Below, piece by piece: positions 1-8,433 of a DNA stretch of 46,141 nucleotides. The stretch comes from Streptomyces antimicrobicus (lineage in GTDB: Bacteria; Actinomycetota; Actinomycetes; Streptomycetales; Streptomycetaceae), in the NCBI RefSeq assembly GCF_020532625.1, contig NZ_JAJAUY010000037.1, positions 1 to 46,141 on the forward strand, in the 5' to 3' direction. The position numbers and the translations under genes are program-made. Positions within the stretch are counted from its first letter, which is position 1. Each line of letters opens with the position of its first letter. The notes under the pieces were generated by a model that saw only the letters and a list, made by a program, of their open reading frames with translations, ran no database searches and was not told the DNA's origin.

Positions 1-814
1 CGCGGCCGAGGCGCTCGGCCAGCTCGACGCCCTGGTCGGCCTGGACAGCGTCAAGCGGGAGGTGCGGGCGCTGACCGACATGATCGAGGTGGGCCGGCGC
101 CGCCAGGAGGCCGGGCTGAAGGCCGCCTCCGTGCGCCGGCACCTGGTGTTCACCGGCTCCCCCGGCACCGGCAAGACCACGGTCGCCCGGCTCTACGGCG
201 AGATCCTGGCCTCGCTGGGCGTGCTGGAGCAGGGCCATCTGGTGGAGGTGTCCCGGGTGGACCTGGTCGGTGAACACATCGGATCGACGGCGATCCGCAC
301 CCAGGAGGCCTTCGAACGGGCCCGTGGCGGCGTGCTGTTCATCGACGAGGCGTACGCGCTGGCGCCGGAGGACTCCGGGCGGGACTTCGGGCGCGAGGCG
401 ATCGACACGCTGGTGAAGCTGATGGAGGACCACCGGGACGCGGTGGTGGTCATCGTCGCCGGGTACACGGCGGAGATGGAGCGCTTCCTGACCGTCAACC
501 CGGGTGTGGCGTCCCGCTTCTCCCGGACGATCACCTTCGGCGACTACGGCCCGCAGGAGCTCCTGCGGATCGTGGAGCAGCAGGCGGAGGAGCACGAGTA
601 CCGGCTGGGCCCGGGCACCTCCGAGGCCCTGCTGGCGTACTTCACGGAGTTGCCGAAGGGGCCGGCGTTCGGCAACGGCCGCACCGCCCGGCAGACCTTC
701 GAGGCCATGGTCGAGCGGCACGCCGGGCGGGTGGCCCAGCTGACCGAGCCGAGCACGGACGACCTCACCCTGCTGTTCCCGGCGGACCTGCCGGTGCCGG
801 CGGCCCGCCGCTGA
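1..814 (+). CDS. AAA+ ATPase, CbxX/CfqX family (5'-truncated)
   Basis: The frame is open from base 2, so the start lies outside the window and only the last 270 residues are visible. This part is a complete CbxX-type AAA+ module: Walker [10 protein letters not shown], Walker [11 protein letters not shown], then the sensor stretch VVVIVAGY and the NPGVASRF arginine-finger region. Relatives include rubisco-activase-like CbbX and the EccA ATPases of type VII secretion. In Streptomyces this module often ends longer proteins with beta-helix repeats, so the missing N-terminus decides the role. The last 50 bases overlap, tail to tail, the gene on the other strand. The ATPase call is firm; the substrate is unknown. 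Confidence 0.85.
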   Translation, partial: AAEALGQLDALVGLDSVKREVRALTDMIEVGRRRQEAGLKAASVRRHLVFTGSPGTGKTTVARLYGEILASLGVLEQGHLVEVSRVDLVGEHIGSTAIRTQEAFERARGGVLFIDEAYALAPEDSGRDFGREAIDTLVKLMEDHRDAVVVIVAGYTAEMERFLTVNPGVASRFSRTITFGDYGPQELLRIVEQQAEEHEYRLGPGTSEALLAYFTELPKGPAFGNGRTARQTFEAMVERHAGRVAQLTEPSTDDLTLLFPADLPVPAARR

Positions 815-3386
815 TCCGCGGCCCGTCGGCGTCCGGGGGCTCGTGACTGCCTGGCGGCCCGTCGCCGACCGGTGGCCGGGCACCGTCCCGCGGCTCACCG
901 GCTGGCGGCCCGTCACCGACCGGTGGGCCGGCGCCGTCCCCCGCCCCGTCACCCAGCGGCGGTCCGGCGCCGTCCCGCGGCCCCGGCACGCCGGTCCCGT
1001 CCGGCGCCGCGTCGTCCGGCACCGCGTCGTCCGGCGCCGGCGCCCGGGCAGGGGCAGGGGTCAGTCGCGCCAGCCGGGCCAGCCGGGCCAGCAGCGCGTC
1101 GCGTTCGGCGGCGAACACCGGATCGGCCCGGTAGTCGGAGTGGCCGAGGATCGGCGCCGGCAGCGGGTGCCGCTCGGTGCGTCCGTAGGCCAGCGGGTCC
1201 AGCAGCGGCCCCCGGTCCACGTCGGCGCCGTCCGCGGTGCCGCCGAGCACGGGTCCGCCGATGGGGTCGGTGGCCCGCCACAGGTTGCGCCAGCAGTCCA
1301 CCCCGCCGTGCAGGGCGGTGAGCGGCACCGTGCCGAAGTAGGCGGGGAACCACCGCCCGTAGAGCCGGGCCAGCGGCGAGCCGTACGTCAGCAGGGCCAC
1401 GCGGCGGCGCACCGCCGGGGGCAGCTGCCACACGGCGGCGGCCGCGAGCACGCTGCCCTGCGAGTGCCCGGAGAGGACCAGCCGGCCGCCGGTCCGCCCG
1501 GTCCAGGTGGTCATCCGCCAGGTCAGGTCGGGCACGGCCCGTTCGGCGTAGCAGGGCGGCGCGAACGGGTGCGCGGCGCGCGGCCAGAACGTGCCGACGT
1601 CCCAGAGGATGCCGACGGTGCGGCGGGCGGAGGCGTCCCGGTAGGCGCGCCGGCCCCAGGTGACGAAGAGCAGGAAGCCGAAGCCGATCAGCCAGGACCC
1701 GGCGGCCTCGGCGGCCCGCGCCGCGGCCGCCACCGGCGCGGGGCCGCTCCGCGCGGCCTCGGCGGGCACCTCACCGGTCAGCCAGGCCCCGGCGACCGCG
1801 ACCGCGCCGAGCAGCAGGGTCGGTCCGCAGACCGCGGCGACGAGCCAGGGGGCGGAGTCGGTGAGCGAGGCGGCCGCCCGGGCCCCGGCGATGCGCCGGC
1901 TGCGGGCCCGGTCGTACACGGCGCCGGGGTACTCGTCGGCCACGGTCGCGGCGATCCGGCTCCGCAGCCGGGCCCCGCGCAGGGCGAACGCGCAGGCCAG
2001 CACCGCCAGGAGGGCGAGCAGCGGGGGCAGTGCGGCGGCCTGCCAGGACAGCAGCACGGGCGGCCCGGGCAGCGGCGCACCGGCCCGGCCGGGGACGGCG
2101 CCGCCGTCGAGCCAGTCGGCGACCCGGCCCGCCACCCCGCCGGTCATCACCCCGCCCAGCGCGCACGCGAGCAGGGCGATCGCGGGCCCGCCGAGACCGC
2201 CCAGCGCGGCGCCGGGCGCGGGCGCGCGCCGGTGGAGCCGGGCGGCGACCAGCGCCAGGGCCAGCACGCACAGCCCCTGGCCGACGGTGAGCAGCCCGAA
2301 GAACGCGTCCCCGGGCAGCCGCCCGGCCGAGTTCCAGCCGGGCCGCGACCAGCCGGCGTACAGCAGCACGGCGGCCAGCAGGGCGAGCGCGCAGCCGGGC
2401 AGCCAGGAGACGGCGGCCCGGTCCGGCCGGTGGTCCGGGCAGGCCTCGCTGCGGCCGCGCCGGACCACGACCCACAGCACGGCCGCGGCGCCGACCGCGA
2501 GCAGGGCCTCGACGGCCCAGCCGGCGGCGGCGAGCACCGGCGACCCGGACCCCGCGGCCCCGGCCGGGCCCGCGGCCGCCTGGTCGTGACGCGCCACCGG
2601 TACGGCCACGGCGGCAGCCACGGTGAGCAGTCCGGCCGCGGTGTGCGCGGCGCGCAGCCGGGCCACGAGCCGGCGGCCGTACCAGAAGCCGGGCCGGCCG
2701 AGCGCGGGCGCGCCGCCGTCGTCGCCGTCCGGGTCGGGGGTGCCCGGCGGCGGGGGCTGGGACTCGTAGGCGCTCCAGGTCCGGTGGGACAGGTACCACA
2801 GGAGCAGGGTCAAGGCGGCCGGGAGCAGCGCGCCCAGGGCCAGCCGGCGGCCGGGCGGGGACCACCAGCCGCCCTCGGCGGGGGCGAGGAAGCCCAACCA
2901 CGAGCGGGAGGCGGCACAGTGCGCGGAGCCCGCGCACTGCCAGGCGATCAGGTCCAGACTCACCTCCCCGGCGGCGGCGACGAGCAGCACGGTCAGGGTG
3001 AGCGCGACGACCCGGACCAGGACGCCGTAGGCACGGGCGGTGCGCGGGGAGCCGGGGGCGGCGGGGCGGGCCCAGTGGGCCAGGTTGGCCACCATGAAGG
3101 GCAGGAGCAGCAGCCACAGCGCGCGGGTGCCGTTGCCGGAGGTCAGCCTGGACCAGCAGTAGGCCTCGGGCACCGGCCGGTCGCGGTGGCGTTCGGGGTG
3201 GGCCTCGGCGTCGGCGTCGGCGGCCCGGCGGAAGACGGCGGCGGTGGCGTCACCGGTGACGCGCACGGTGCGGGGGTCGTCGAGGAGGTCCTCGGGGGAG
3301 GCTCCGGCCACCCCGTGGACGTGGAGTTCGAGGGCGAGCGGGGCAACGGCTGAGGGGGACCGGGACGTTGTGGTGCGGTGCGGCAC
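765..3386 (-). CDS. Large multi-pass membrane protein with C-terminal serine-hydrolase motif
   Basis: I chose GTG at 3386, which has GGAGGG eight bases upstream; the frame stays open for 59 more codons but these are low-complexity. The protein has 873 residues. An N-terminal soluble part ([10 protein letters not shown]) is followed by roughly ten or eleven hydrophobic segments up to about residue 600. Near residue 640 comes SGHSQGS, a GxSxG nucleophile elbow, then LLTYGSPL, as in lipase-type alpha/beta hydrolases. The last ~90 residues are repetitive Gly/Asp/Pro (units like GDGPP) and run antisense over the 3' end of the AAA ATPase gene. It may be a membrane-tethered hydrolase; substrate unknown. 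Confidence 0.75.
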   Translation of the reverse strand: MPHRTTTSRSPSAVAPLALELHVHGVAGASPEDLLDDPRTVRVTGDATAAVFRRAADADAEAHPERHRDRPVPEAYCWSRLTSGNGTRALWLLLLPFMVANLAHWARPAAPGSPRTARAYGVLVRVVALTLTVLLVAAAGEVSLDLIAWQCAGSAHCAASRSWLGFLAPAEGGWWSPPGRRLALGALLPAALTLLLWYLSHRTWSAYESQPPPPGTPDPDGDDGGAPALGRPGFWYGRRLVARLRAAHTAAGLLTVAAAVAVPVARHDQAAAGPAGAAGSGSPVLAAAGWAVEALLAVGAAAVLWVVVRRGRSEACPDHRPDRAAVSWLPGCALALLAAVLLYAGWSRPGWNSAGRLPGDAFFGLLTVGQGLCVLALALVAARLHRRAPAPGAALGGLGGPAIALLACALGGVMTGGVAGRVADWLDGGAVPGRAGAPLPGPPVLLSWQAAALPPLLALLAVLACAFALRGARLRSRIAATVADEYPGAVYDRARSRRIAGARAAASLTDSAPWLVAAVCGPTLLLGAVAVAGAWLTGEVPAEAARSGPAPVAAAARAAEAAGSWLIGFGFLLFVTWGRRAYRDASARRTVGILWDVGTFWPRAAHPFAPPCYAERAVPDLTWRMTTWTGRTGGRLVLSGHSQGSVLAAAAVWQLPPAVRRRVALLTYGSPLARLYGRWFPAYFGTVPLTALHGGVDCWRNLWRATDPIGGPVLGGTADGADVDRGPLLDPLAYGRTERHPLPAPILGHSDYRADPVFAAERDALLARLARLARLTPAPARAPAPDDAVPDDAAPDGTGVPGPRDGAGPPLGDGAGDGAGPPVGDGPPAGEPRDGARPPVGDGPPGSHEPPDADGPRISGGPPAPAGPPGTAG

Positions 3387-3585
3387 GGCGGGTTCCCTCC
3401 CGGGCACGGCGGGGTGTCCAGCATCCCGTGCGCGGGCGGCAGTTGCCCAGTGCCCGGACGGGTGGCCGGGTCGGCTCCGGGCAGGTGCCCGGTCGGCCGG
3501 GGCAGGTGTCCGCGCCCGCGTCCAGGTCGGCGTCCGGGCCGACGTCCGGGCCGGCGCAGACATCTGACGGGCCGCCAGCTATCGT

Positions 3586-3595
3586 GTGCGCGCAC
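3586..3595. promoter_or_regulatory. Short palindrome before the SRPBCC gene
   Basis: A perfect 10-base palindrome GTGCGCGCAC lies 44 bases before the start codon, directly after a plausible -10 element (TATCGT, 3580-3585, in agctatcgtg). It may be a repressor site over the transcription start, or chance in GC-rich DNA. Confidence 0.25.
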
Positions 3596-3639
3596 GTCCG
3601 CCGACCCGCCCGATCCACCTGTGCGAAGGGGTACACCTC

Positions 3640-4119
3640 ATGGCTCGCGCGCTGCGCCCCGTAGGCCTGGACTTCACCGAGACCGCCCCGGTGCGGCTCG
3701 TCTTCGAGACGCGCACGACGGCTGCGCCCGAGGCCGTCTACCGGGCGCTGGCCGAGGACGTGCCGGGCTGGTCGCAGTGGTTCGGCGCGGTGGCCCTGGC
3801 CCGGCCGACGCGGCGCGGGGACGGCCGCGAGGTACTGCTGCGCGGGGGTGTCCGCTTCGAGGAGACGATCATGGCGGCCGAACCGGAACGGCGGTACGCG
3901 TACCGGGTGGACACCACCAACGCCCCGGGCGTGCGGGCCCTGTTGGAGGAGTGGCGGCTGAGCCCGGCGGGCTCGGGCACCCGGGTCCGCTGGACGTTCG
4001 CCGCCGACGGCCCGGCGCCGTTCCGCCTGGCGCTCACCGCGGCCCGGCCGGGCCTCGGCCTGTCCTTCCGCTCGGCGGTACGCGCCCTCGACGCGCGCCT
4101 GGCGAAGCAGCCGGGCTGA
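3640..4119 (+). CDS. SRPBCC family protein
   Basis: A 159-residue protein starting at ATG 3640, with GAAGGGG about eight bases upstream; an in-frame start 18 codons earlier has no ribosome site. The pattern fits a polyketide-cyclase/START-like SRPBCC fold: VRLVFETRTTAAPEAVYRAL, then DVPGWSQWF, a mid-sheet region with EETIMAAEPERRYAYRV, and a C-terminal amphipathic helix. These proteins bind small hydrophobic ligands in a helix-grip cavity. There is no signal peptide, so it is cytoplasmic. It stands alone and ends in a 25-bp repeat and a strong hairpin. Ligand and function cannot be read from sequence. Confidence 0.85.
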   Translation: MARALRPVGLDFTETAPVRLVFETRTTAAPEAVYRALAEDVPGWSQWFGAVALARPTRRGDGREVLLRGGVRFEETIMAAEPERRYAYRVDTTNAPGVRALLEEWRLSPAGSGTRVRWTFAADGPAPFRLALTAARPGLGLSFRSAVRALDARLAKQPG

Positions 4120-4153
4120 CGGCGCGGAGGGGGCGGCCGCCCCGCGACGCGGG

Positions 4154-4216
4154 GCCTGTGGTGGGCCCCTGACGAGGAGCCTGTGGTGGGCCCTCGACGA
4201 GGGGCCTGTGGTGGTG
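4154..4216. repeat. 25-bp tandem repeat, about 2.5 copies
   Basis: GCCTGTGGTGGG recurs at 4154, 4179 and 4204, exactly 25 bases apart, with GACGAGG inside each unit. It sits between the SRPBCC stop codon and the terminator hairpin. Confidence 0.85.
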
Positions 4217-4254
4217 CGCGGACGGCCGGCCCCCCGGACGGGCCGTCCGCGCAC
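4214..4254. terminator. Bidirectional hairpin terminator
   Basis: Arms GTGCGCGGACGGCC (4214-4227) and GGCCGTCCGCGCAC (4241-4254) pair perfectly over 14 bp with a 13-base loop. It lies between two convergent genes. There is no U-tract, as is usual for Streptomyces. Confidence 0.8.
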
Positions 4255-4268
4255 GCGGGACCGCCGGG

Positions 4269-5393
4269 TCAGGCGGTCGGCTCGCGCCAGACCCCGGTGG
4301 TCAGCAGGGTCTCGACGGTCTTGGCGTACGGCGCGATGTCCAGGCCCTGCGCCGCCAGCCAGTCGTCGGAGTAGTACTTGTCCAGGTACCGGTCGCCGGG
4401 GTCGCACAGCAGGGTGACCACGCTGCCGGTGCGGCCCTCCGCCACCATCTCCGAGACGATCTTCAGCGCGGACCACAGGCCGGTACCGGTCGAGCCGCCC
4501 GCCTTGCGGCCGATGGCCTGCTCCAGCGCCCGGCAGGCGGCGACGCTCGCCGCGTCCGGGACCTTCATCATCCGGTCGATCGCGCCCGGCACGAAGCTCG
4601 GCTCCATCCGCGGGCGCCCGATGCCCTCGATCCGCGAGCCGCAGTCGCCGGTCACGTCCGGGTCGTGCCGGGTCCACCCGTCGAAGAAGACCGAGTTCTC
4701 CGGGTCCGGGACGCAGATCCGGGTGTCGTACTGCATGTAGTGCACGTAGCGGGCGATGGTCGCGGACGTGCCGCCGGTCCCGGCCGTGGCCACGATCCAG
4801 GCGGGCTCCGGGAACCGCTCCAGCCGCAGCTGCTCGTACATGGACTCCGCGATGTTGTTGTTGCCGCGCCAGTCCGTGGCCCGCTCGGCGTACGTGAACT
4901 GGTCCATGTAGTGGCCGCCGGTGCGCTCGGCGAGCGCGGCCGACTCCTCGTACATCTTCATCGGGTCGTCGACGAAGTGGCACTCGCCGCCGTGGAACTC
5001 GATCAGCCGGCACTTCTCGGGGCTGGTGGTGCGCGGCATCACGGCGATGAAGGGGACGCCGATCAGCTTGGCGAAGTACGCCTCCGACACCGCCGTGGAA
5101 CCGCTGGAGGCCTCGATGACCGGGCGGCCGGGGCGCACCCAGCCGTTGCACAGGGCGTAGAGGAACAGCGAGCGGGCCAGGCGGTGCTTGAGGGAGCCGG
5201 TGGGGTGGGTGGACTCGTCCTTGAGGTAGAGGTCGATGCCCCACTCCTCAGGGAGCGGGAACCGCAACAGGTGCGTGTCGGCGGACCGGTTGGCGTCGGC
5301 CTGGACCTTGCGGACGGCTTCCTTCAGCCAGTCGCGGTACCCCGCGTCGCTGCGGTCGACGTCCACGGTGACAGCGGTGGTTGTCGTACTCAT
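4269..5393 (-). CDS. PLP-dependent cysteine synthase / desulfhydrase-like protein
   Basis: A 374-residue fold type II PLP enzyme. ATG 5393 (MSTTTT) has GAGGAG nine bases upstream. The PLP lysine is K69 in [11 protein letters not shown], the substrate loop is SSGST (96-100), and the phosphate-binding loop is AGTGGTSA (204-211). It is longer than CysK or CysM and belongs to the actinobacterial branch that includes mycobacterial Cds1, a cysteine desulfhydrase, so it may degrade cysteine to sulfide rather than make it. No serine acetyltransferase or sulfur-assimilation gene is adjacent. It is divergent from an anti-sigma-like gene, with two palindromes between them. Confidence 0.85.
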   Translation of the reverse strand: MSTTTTAVTVDVDRSDAGYRDWLKEAVRKVQADANRSADTHLLRFPLPEEWGIDLYLKDESTHPTGSLKHRLARSLFLYALCNGWVRPGRPVIEASSGSTAVSEAYFAKLIGVPFIAVMPRTTSPEKCRLIEFHGGECHFVDDPMKMYEESAALAERTGGHYMDQFTYAERATDWRGNNNIAESMYEQLRLERFPEPAWIVATAGTGGTSATIARYVHYMQYDTRICVPDPENSVFFDGWTRHDPDVTGDCGSRIEGIGRPRMEPSFVPGAIDRMMKVPDAASVAACRALEQAIGRKAGGSTGTGLWSALKIVSEMVAEGRTGSVVTLLCDPGDRYLDKYYSDDWLAAQGLDIAPYAKTVETLLTTGVWREPTA

Positions 5394-5435
5394 GTGCGGT
5401 GCTCCTCGTTGCGTTCGAACCCCCTCGCATTCCGC

Positions 5436-5441
5436 AATGTA
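5436..5441 (-). promoter_or_regulatory. Putative -10 element of the PLP-enzyme gene
   Basis: TACATT on the minus strand, about 43 bases before ATG 5393, resembles the vegetative -10 hexamer. No clear -35 was found. Confidence 0.35.
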
Positions 5442-5471
5442 CCCCTCCCACCTGCACAAACAGTCACTTTG

Positions 5472-5489
5472 GGGATCCATATGGATCCC
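5472..5489. promoter_or_regulatory. Perfect 18-bp palindrome, candidate operator
   Basis: GGGATCCATATGGATCCC is perfectly self-complementary and lies in the divergent intergenic region, about 31 bases upstream of the putative -10 of the PLP-enzyme gene. Its AT-rich centre stands out against the GC-rich background. Confidence 0.55.
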
Positions 5490-5541
5490 TTTCGGTTGCG
5501 TTGCGGGAGGCCCTGCGTAACCCTGATGGGGTCGTCACTGA

Positions 5542-5554
5542 GGGTGCAGCACCC
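5542..5554. promoter_or_regulatory. 13-bp dyad before the anti-sigma-like gene
   Basis: GGGTGC-A-GCACCC is a perfect 6+1+6 inverted repeat, 28 bases upstream of GTG 5583. It could be an operator over the promoter of that gene. Confidence 0.4.
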
Positions 5555-5582
5555 GTAACACTCACGTCGGGGAGTCGCAGCC

Positions 5583-6107
5583 GTGATCAGTCATTCACGC
5601 AGGCACTGCGTCGTGGAACTGCAGGCCTTGCCCGCCAGGATCGGCCAGGTCCGGCGCATCGTCGCGGCGCAGTTGCGCTACTGGCAGCTCGATCCGCTCA
5701 TAGACCGGGCCGCGCTGGGCGTGACGGAACTGCTCAGCAACGTCCATGTCCACGCGCAGCCCGACAAGGCGTGCGTCGTGGAGCTCGAACTGCTGCTCGG
5801 CCGGCTCACCGTGTCCGTCCACGACAACGACCCCCGGCTGCCCGAGCTGAAGAGCGCCGACCCGCTGGGGACCTGCGGGCGCGGTCTCGCCCTGGTCGAG
5901 GCCGTCAGCGAGGCGTGGGGTGCCCGGCACCGGGCGGACAGCGTCGGCAAGGTCGTCTGGTTCTCCCTGCGCGCCACGCCCGCGGCCACGCCGCCGGGCC
6001 GCCCGCTCCGGATCCGGACGACGCCGGTCCGCGAGAACGCGCCGCCGCTGGTGGTGGCCACCGCCGTGGCCCGCCCGGACACGGTCACGGTGACGGTCAC
6101 GGCGTGA
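5583..6107 (+). CDS. ATP-binding protein, anti-sigma factor (RsbW/SpoIIAB-like) family
   Basis: A 174-residue solo histidine-kinase-type ATPase. GTG 5583 has GGGGAG nine bases upstream. Visible GHKL signatures are the N-box GVTELLSNVHVHA (Glu and Asn for Mg-ATP), a G1-like VHDNDP, and the G2 glycine-rich lid GTCGRGLALVEAV. No phospho-accepting histidine or sensor domain is present. Such proteins are very numerous in Streptomyces and act as anti-sigma or anti-anti-sigma kinases; the partner is normally encoded elsewhere and none is adjacent. The last ~35 residues are a basic, Val/Thr-rich tail of unknown use. Confidence 0.85.
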   Translation: MISHSRRHCVVELQALPARIGQVRRIVAAQLRYWQLDPLIDRAALGVTELLSNVHVHAQPDKACVVELELLLGRLTVSVHDNDPRLPELKSADPLGTCGRGLALVEAVSEAWGARHRADSVGKVVWFSLRATPAATPPGRPLRIRTTPVRENAPPLVVATAVARPDTVTVTVTA

Positions 6108-6203
6108 CGATCACTGCCGGACGGTCCGGCCCCGCCGGGGAGCTCCTGCCCGGGCCCGTCCGCTCACCGCCCCGCCGGCCCGGTCCGCCCAAGCCGGCCC
6201 CCG

Positions 6204-7475
6204 TCAGCCCGTCGGCCCGGGCGCGGACAGCGCCCCCAGCGCGCCGAGCGGGTCGTCGAGCACCGGCTGCCAGGCCAGCTCCGCCGCGCCGACCAGGCTG
6301 TTGTGGTCCAGGGTGCACGGCAGGATCGGTACTCCCCCGCTGCGGCCCCACAGGCTGCGGTCGGCGACCACGGCGCGCAGCCGTTCGGGGTCGGCCTGGA
6401 GCAGTTCGCGGTGCAGGCCGCCCAGGATGATCCGGTCCGGGTTGAGGATGTTCACCAGGCCGGCGAGCCCGAGCCCGAGCCGGTCGATCAGCTCCTCGGC
6501 CGCCGCGCGGACCGACGGGTCGGCGTACTCGGTGCGCAGCAGGTCCCGGGCCTGGGCGAGCAGCGAGACCTCCGGGCCGGGGTTGCGGCCCGCCGCGGTG
6601 AGGAAGGCCAGCGGGTCCGCCTCCACGTCCAGGCAGCCCCGGCTGCCGCAGTGGCAGGGCCGCCCCTCCGGGTTCACGGTGAGGTGGCCGACCTCCAGCG
6701 CCAGGCCGGAGCTGCCGCTGTGCAGCCGTCCGTCGAGGACGAGCGCGCCGCCGACGCCGCGGTGGCCGGTGGCCACGCACAGCAGGTGCTGGGCGCTGCG
6801 GCCGGCGCCGTGCCGGTGCTCGGCGAGCGCGGCGAGGTTGACGTCGTTGCCGGTCATGGCCGGCCCGTCGATCCCGGCGGCCTTGACGCACTCCGCGAAG
6901 ACCGCCCGTACCGGCGAGCCGGGCGGCCAGGCCAGGTGCAGCGGGTTGAGGGCCGTGCCCTCCGGCTCCGCGACCGCCGAGGGGACCGCCAGGCCCGCCC
7001 CGATGCAGCGCCGGCCGCTGGCCGCCAGCAGTTCCGCGCCCGCCTCGACCACGGCGCCCAGCACCTGGGCGGGGTCGGCGGAGACGGTGACCTGGCCGGG
7101 GGCGGTGGCGACGATGCGCCCGCCGAGACCGACGAGCGCGGCCCGGAAGCCGTCGGGGTGGACCTGGGCGGCGAGCGCGACGGGACCGTCCTCGGCCACC
7201 GACAGCCGGTGCGAGGGCCGGCCCTGCGTACCACCGGCCCCGCGCGGGCTGGAGTCCACCCGGATCAGGCCGAGCGCCTCCAGCTCGGCGGCGACGGCCC
7301 CGGCCGTGGCCCGGGTGACGCCCAGCTCGGCCGTCAGGACCGCCCGCGTGGGCGCCCGGCCGGTGTGCACGAGCTCCAGTGCCGGGCCGAGGGCGCCGCG
7401 CCCCCGCTCCAGCTTGGTGCGCGCGGAGGTCGTCGTCCCGTCCCCCACCCGTCGCGGGGCCGCGTTGCCGTTCAT
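6204..7475 (-). CDS. ROK family transcriptional regulator
   Basis: A 423-residue NagC/XylR-type regulator. Residues ~28-75 form a winged helix (RAVLTAELGVTRATAGAVAAEL). The ROK body keeps the GND catalytic-base motif (D211) and the zinc site: H264 in EVGHLTV plus C274, C276 and C281 in CHCGSRGC. The ATP phosphate loop, usually DxGGT, is replaced by QVHPDGF (104-110), so it should be a sugar-responsive regulator and not a kinase. No sugar transporter or catabolic genes flank it, so its targets are probably distant. Start ATG 7475 has GAGG about 11 bases upstream. Confidence 0.88.
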   Translation of the reverse strand: MNGNAAPRRVGDGTTTSARTKLERGRGALGPALELVHTGRAPTRAVLTAELGVTRATAGAVAAELEALGLIRVDSSPRGAGGTQGRPSHRLSVAEDGPVALAAQVHPDGFRAALVGLGGRIVATAPGQVTVSADPAQVLGAVVEAGAELLAASGRRCIGAGLAVPSAVAEPEGTALNPLHLAWPPGSPVRAVFAECVKAAGIDGPAMTGNDVNLAALAEHRHGAGRSAQHLLCVATGHRGVGGALVLDGRLHSGSSGLALEVGHLTVNPEGRPCHCGSRGCLDVEADPLAFLTAAGRNPGPEVSLLAQARDLLRTEYADPSVRAAAEELIDRLGLGLAGLVNILNPDRIILGGLHRELLQADPERLRAVVADRSLWGRSGGVPILPCTLDHNSLVGAAELAWQPVLDDPLGALGALSAPGPTG

Positions 7476-7505
7476 GACAGCGATCCTCGCATGATCGGCC
7501 GCGGC

Positions 7506-7600
7506 GGTACGGCCACCCCCTGCCTCGGGGGTACGGCCATCCCTGCCCCCGGCGGGACGGCCACCCCTGACCCCGGTCGGACGGCCACCCCCGGCGGCCC
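7506..7600. repeat. 24-bp tandem repeat, four copies
   Basis: ACGGCCA recurs at 7509, 7533, 7557 and 7581, exactly 24 bases apart, each followed by a C-rich stretch. The array fills most of the gap between the alkB stop and the ROK gene start. Read in the plus frame it would encode an eight-residue GGTATPxP repeat, but no plausible gene uses it. Confidence 0.85.
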
Positions 7601-7632
7601 GCCGGCGCCCTCCCGGCGACCCCGCGGCGTGC

Positions 7633-8394
7633 TCAGCCGAGCCCGCCCACCCGCAGGGTGATGTTGAGCCGGCCGGTCAGCCCGAGCTCGGGTGGAGCGG
7701 TGCCGGGCAGGACCTTGGGCACCCCGTGGTAGGCGCGCCGGGAGGGGCCGCCGAAGACGAACAGGTCGCCGCTGCGCAGCTCGACGTCGCGGTACGGGCG
7801 CCCGCGGGAGACGGTGTTGCCGAACCGGAACACGCAGCTGTCACCGAGGCTGAGCGACACCACCGGGTCCTCGGCACGCTCCTCGGCGTCGCGGTGCATG
7901 CCCATGCGGGCGTCGCCGTCGTAGAAGTTGACGAGGGCGATGTCGTAGGGGATGTCGTAGGGGATGTCGTACGCGAGGTCGTAGGCACGGTCGCCGACGG
8001 GGCCGTGAACGGAGCCCTGGACGGGGTTGGGGTCCGGGCCGGGCGGGGCGGCCGGCGCCGGGCCGCCCTCGACCGGCGGCCCGTACGCCGCGGCCACCGC
8101 CTCGCGCCCCAGCTCGGCGAGCCAGCCGGGCATCGGCTTCACCGGGGCGCCGTCGCCGTCCACGGCCGTGCGGGCGTAGCCGTACGGGTACCAGTGCAGC
8201 CCGAGGCACACCTGCCGCGCGGTCATGGTGCCGCCGCCCGGGGTGCGTACCGTACGCAGCCCGGCGGGCGGACGGGCCCACTCCCGGCAGGCCTCGACCA
8301 GCTCCCGCTGGCGCCGCAGGTCGAGCCAGCCGGGCACGTGGACCGCGCCGGGGGCGACCTCGGTCCGCTCGCGCGGGAACAGTTCGTCGTCCAT
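7633..8394 (-). CDS. alkB: AlkB-type 2-oxoglutarate/Fe(II) dioxygenase
   Basis: A 253-residue oxidative DNA/RNA dealkylation enzyme. ATG 8394 (MDDELF) is preceded by GGGGA. Iron ligands are H167 and D169 (MHRDAEE) and H223 (YHGVP); R242-L-N-I-T-L-R248 matches the RxNxTxR signature that binds 2-oxoglutarate. Just before the core strand LVNFYDG, residues 138-152 are a tandem YDLA-YDIP-YDIP-YDIA repeat encoded by four 12-bp units; a Pro/Gly-rich loop (105-133) precedes it. It is longer than E. coli AlkB (216 residues) mainly through this loop. The gene is divergent from the MPI-like gene with only 39 bases between start codons. Confidence 0.9.
   Translation of the reverse strand: MDDELFPRERTEVAPGAVHVPGWLDLRRQRELVEACREWARPPAGLRTVRTPGGGTMTARQVCLGLHWYPYGYARTAVDGDGAPVKPMPGWLAELGREAVAAAYGPPVEGGPAPAAPPGPDPNPVQGSVHGPVGDRAYDLAYDIPYDIPYDIALVNFYDGDARMGMHRDAEERAEDPVVSLSLGDSCVFRFGNTVSRGRPYRDVELRSGDLFVFGGPSRRAYHGVPKVLPGTAPPELGLTGRLNITLRVGGLG
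7936..7983. repeat. 12-bp tandem repeat inside alkB
   Basis: Four contiguous 12-base units (7936, 7948, 7960, 7972); the middle two are identical (ggggatgtcgta). On the minus strand they encode YDLA, YDIP, YDIP and YDIA in frame. Confidence 0.95.
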
Positions 8395-8421
8395 GTGTCC
8401 CCAGTGTGCCGCGTCGGCTGC

Positions 8422-8427
8422 GACACT
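8422..8427 (+). promoter_or_regulatory. Putative -10 element giving a leaderless mRNA
   Basis: GACACT ends six bases before ATG 8434 and there is no Shine-Dalgarno sequence, so transcription probably starts at the A of the start codon. Confidence 0.4.
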
Positions 8428-8433
8428 CGGCTC

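Noticed and set aside
843..3353. Very long plus-strand frame opposite the membrane hydrolase gene
   Set aside because: Its translation is Gly/Arg/Pro/Gln low-complexity and it mirrors the real minus-strand gene, which has membrane segments, a GHSQG motif and a ribosome site. High-GC antisense frames are commonly open.
3250..5244. Long minus-strand frame running through the SRPBCC and PLP-enzyme genes
   Set aside because: It is Arg/Pro/Gly-rich with no domain and overlaps two well-supported genes in another frame or strand.
4269..5393. Biosynthetic cysteine synthase CysK
   Set aside because: It is longer than CysK and lies closer to the Cds1-type desulfhydrase branch; no sulfur assimilation gene is nearby, so I left the gene symbol empty.
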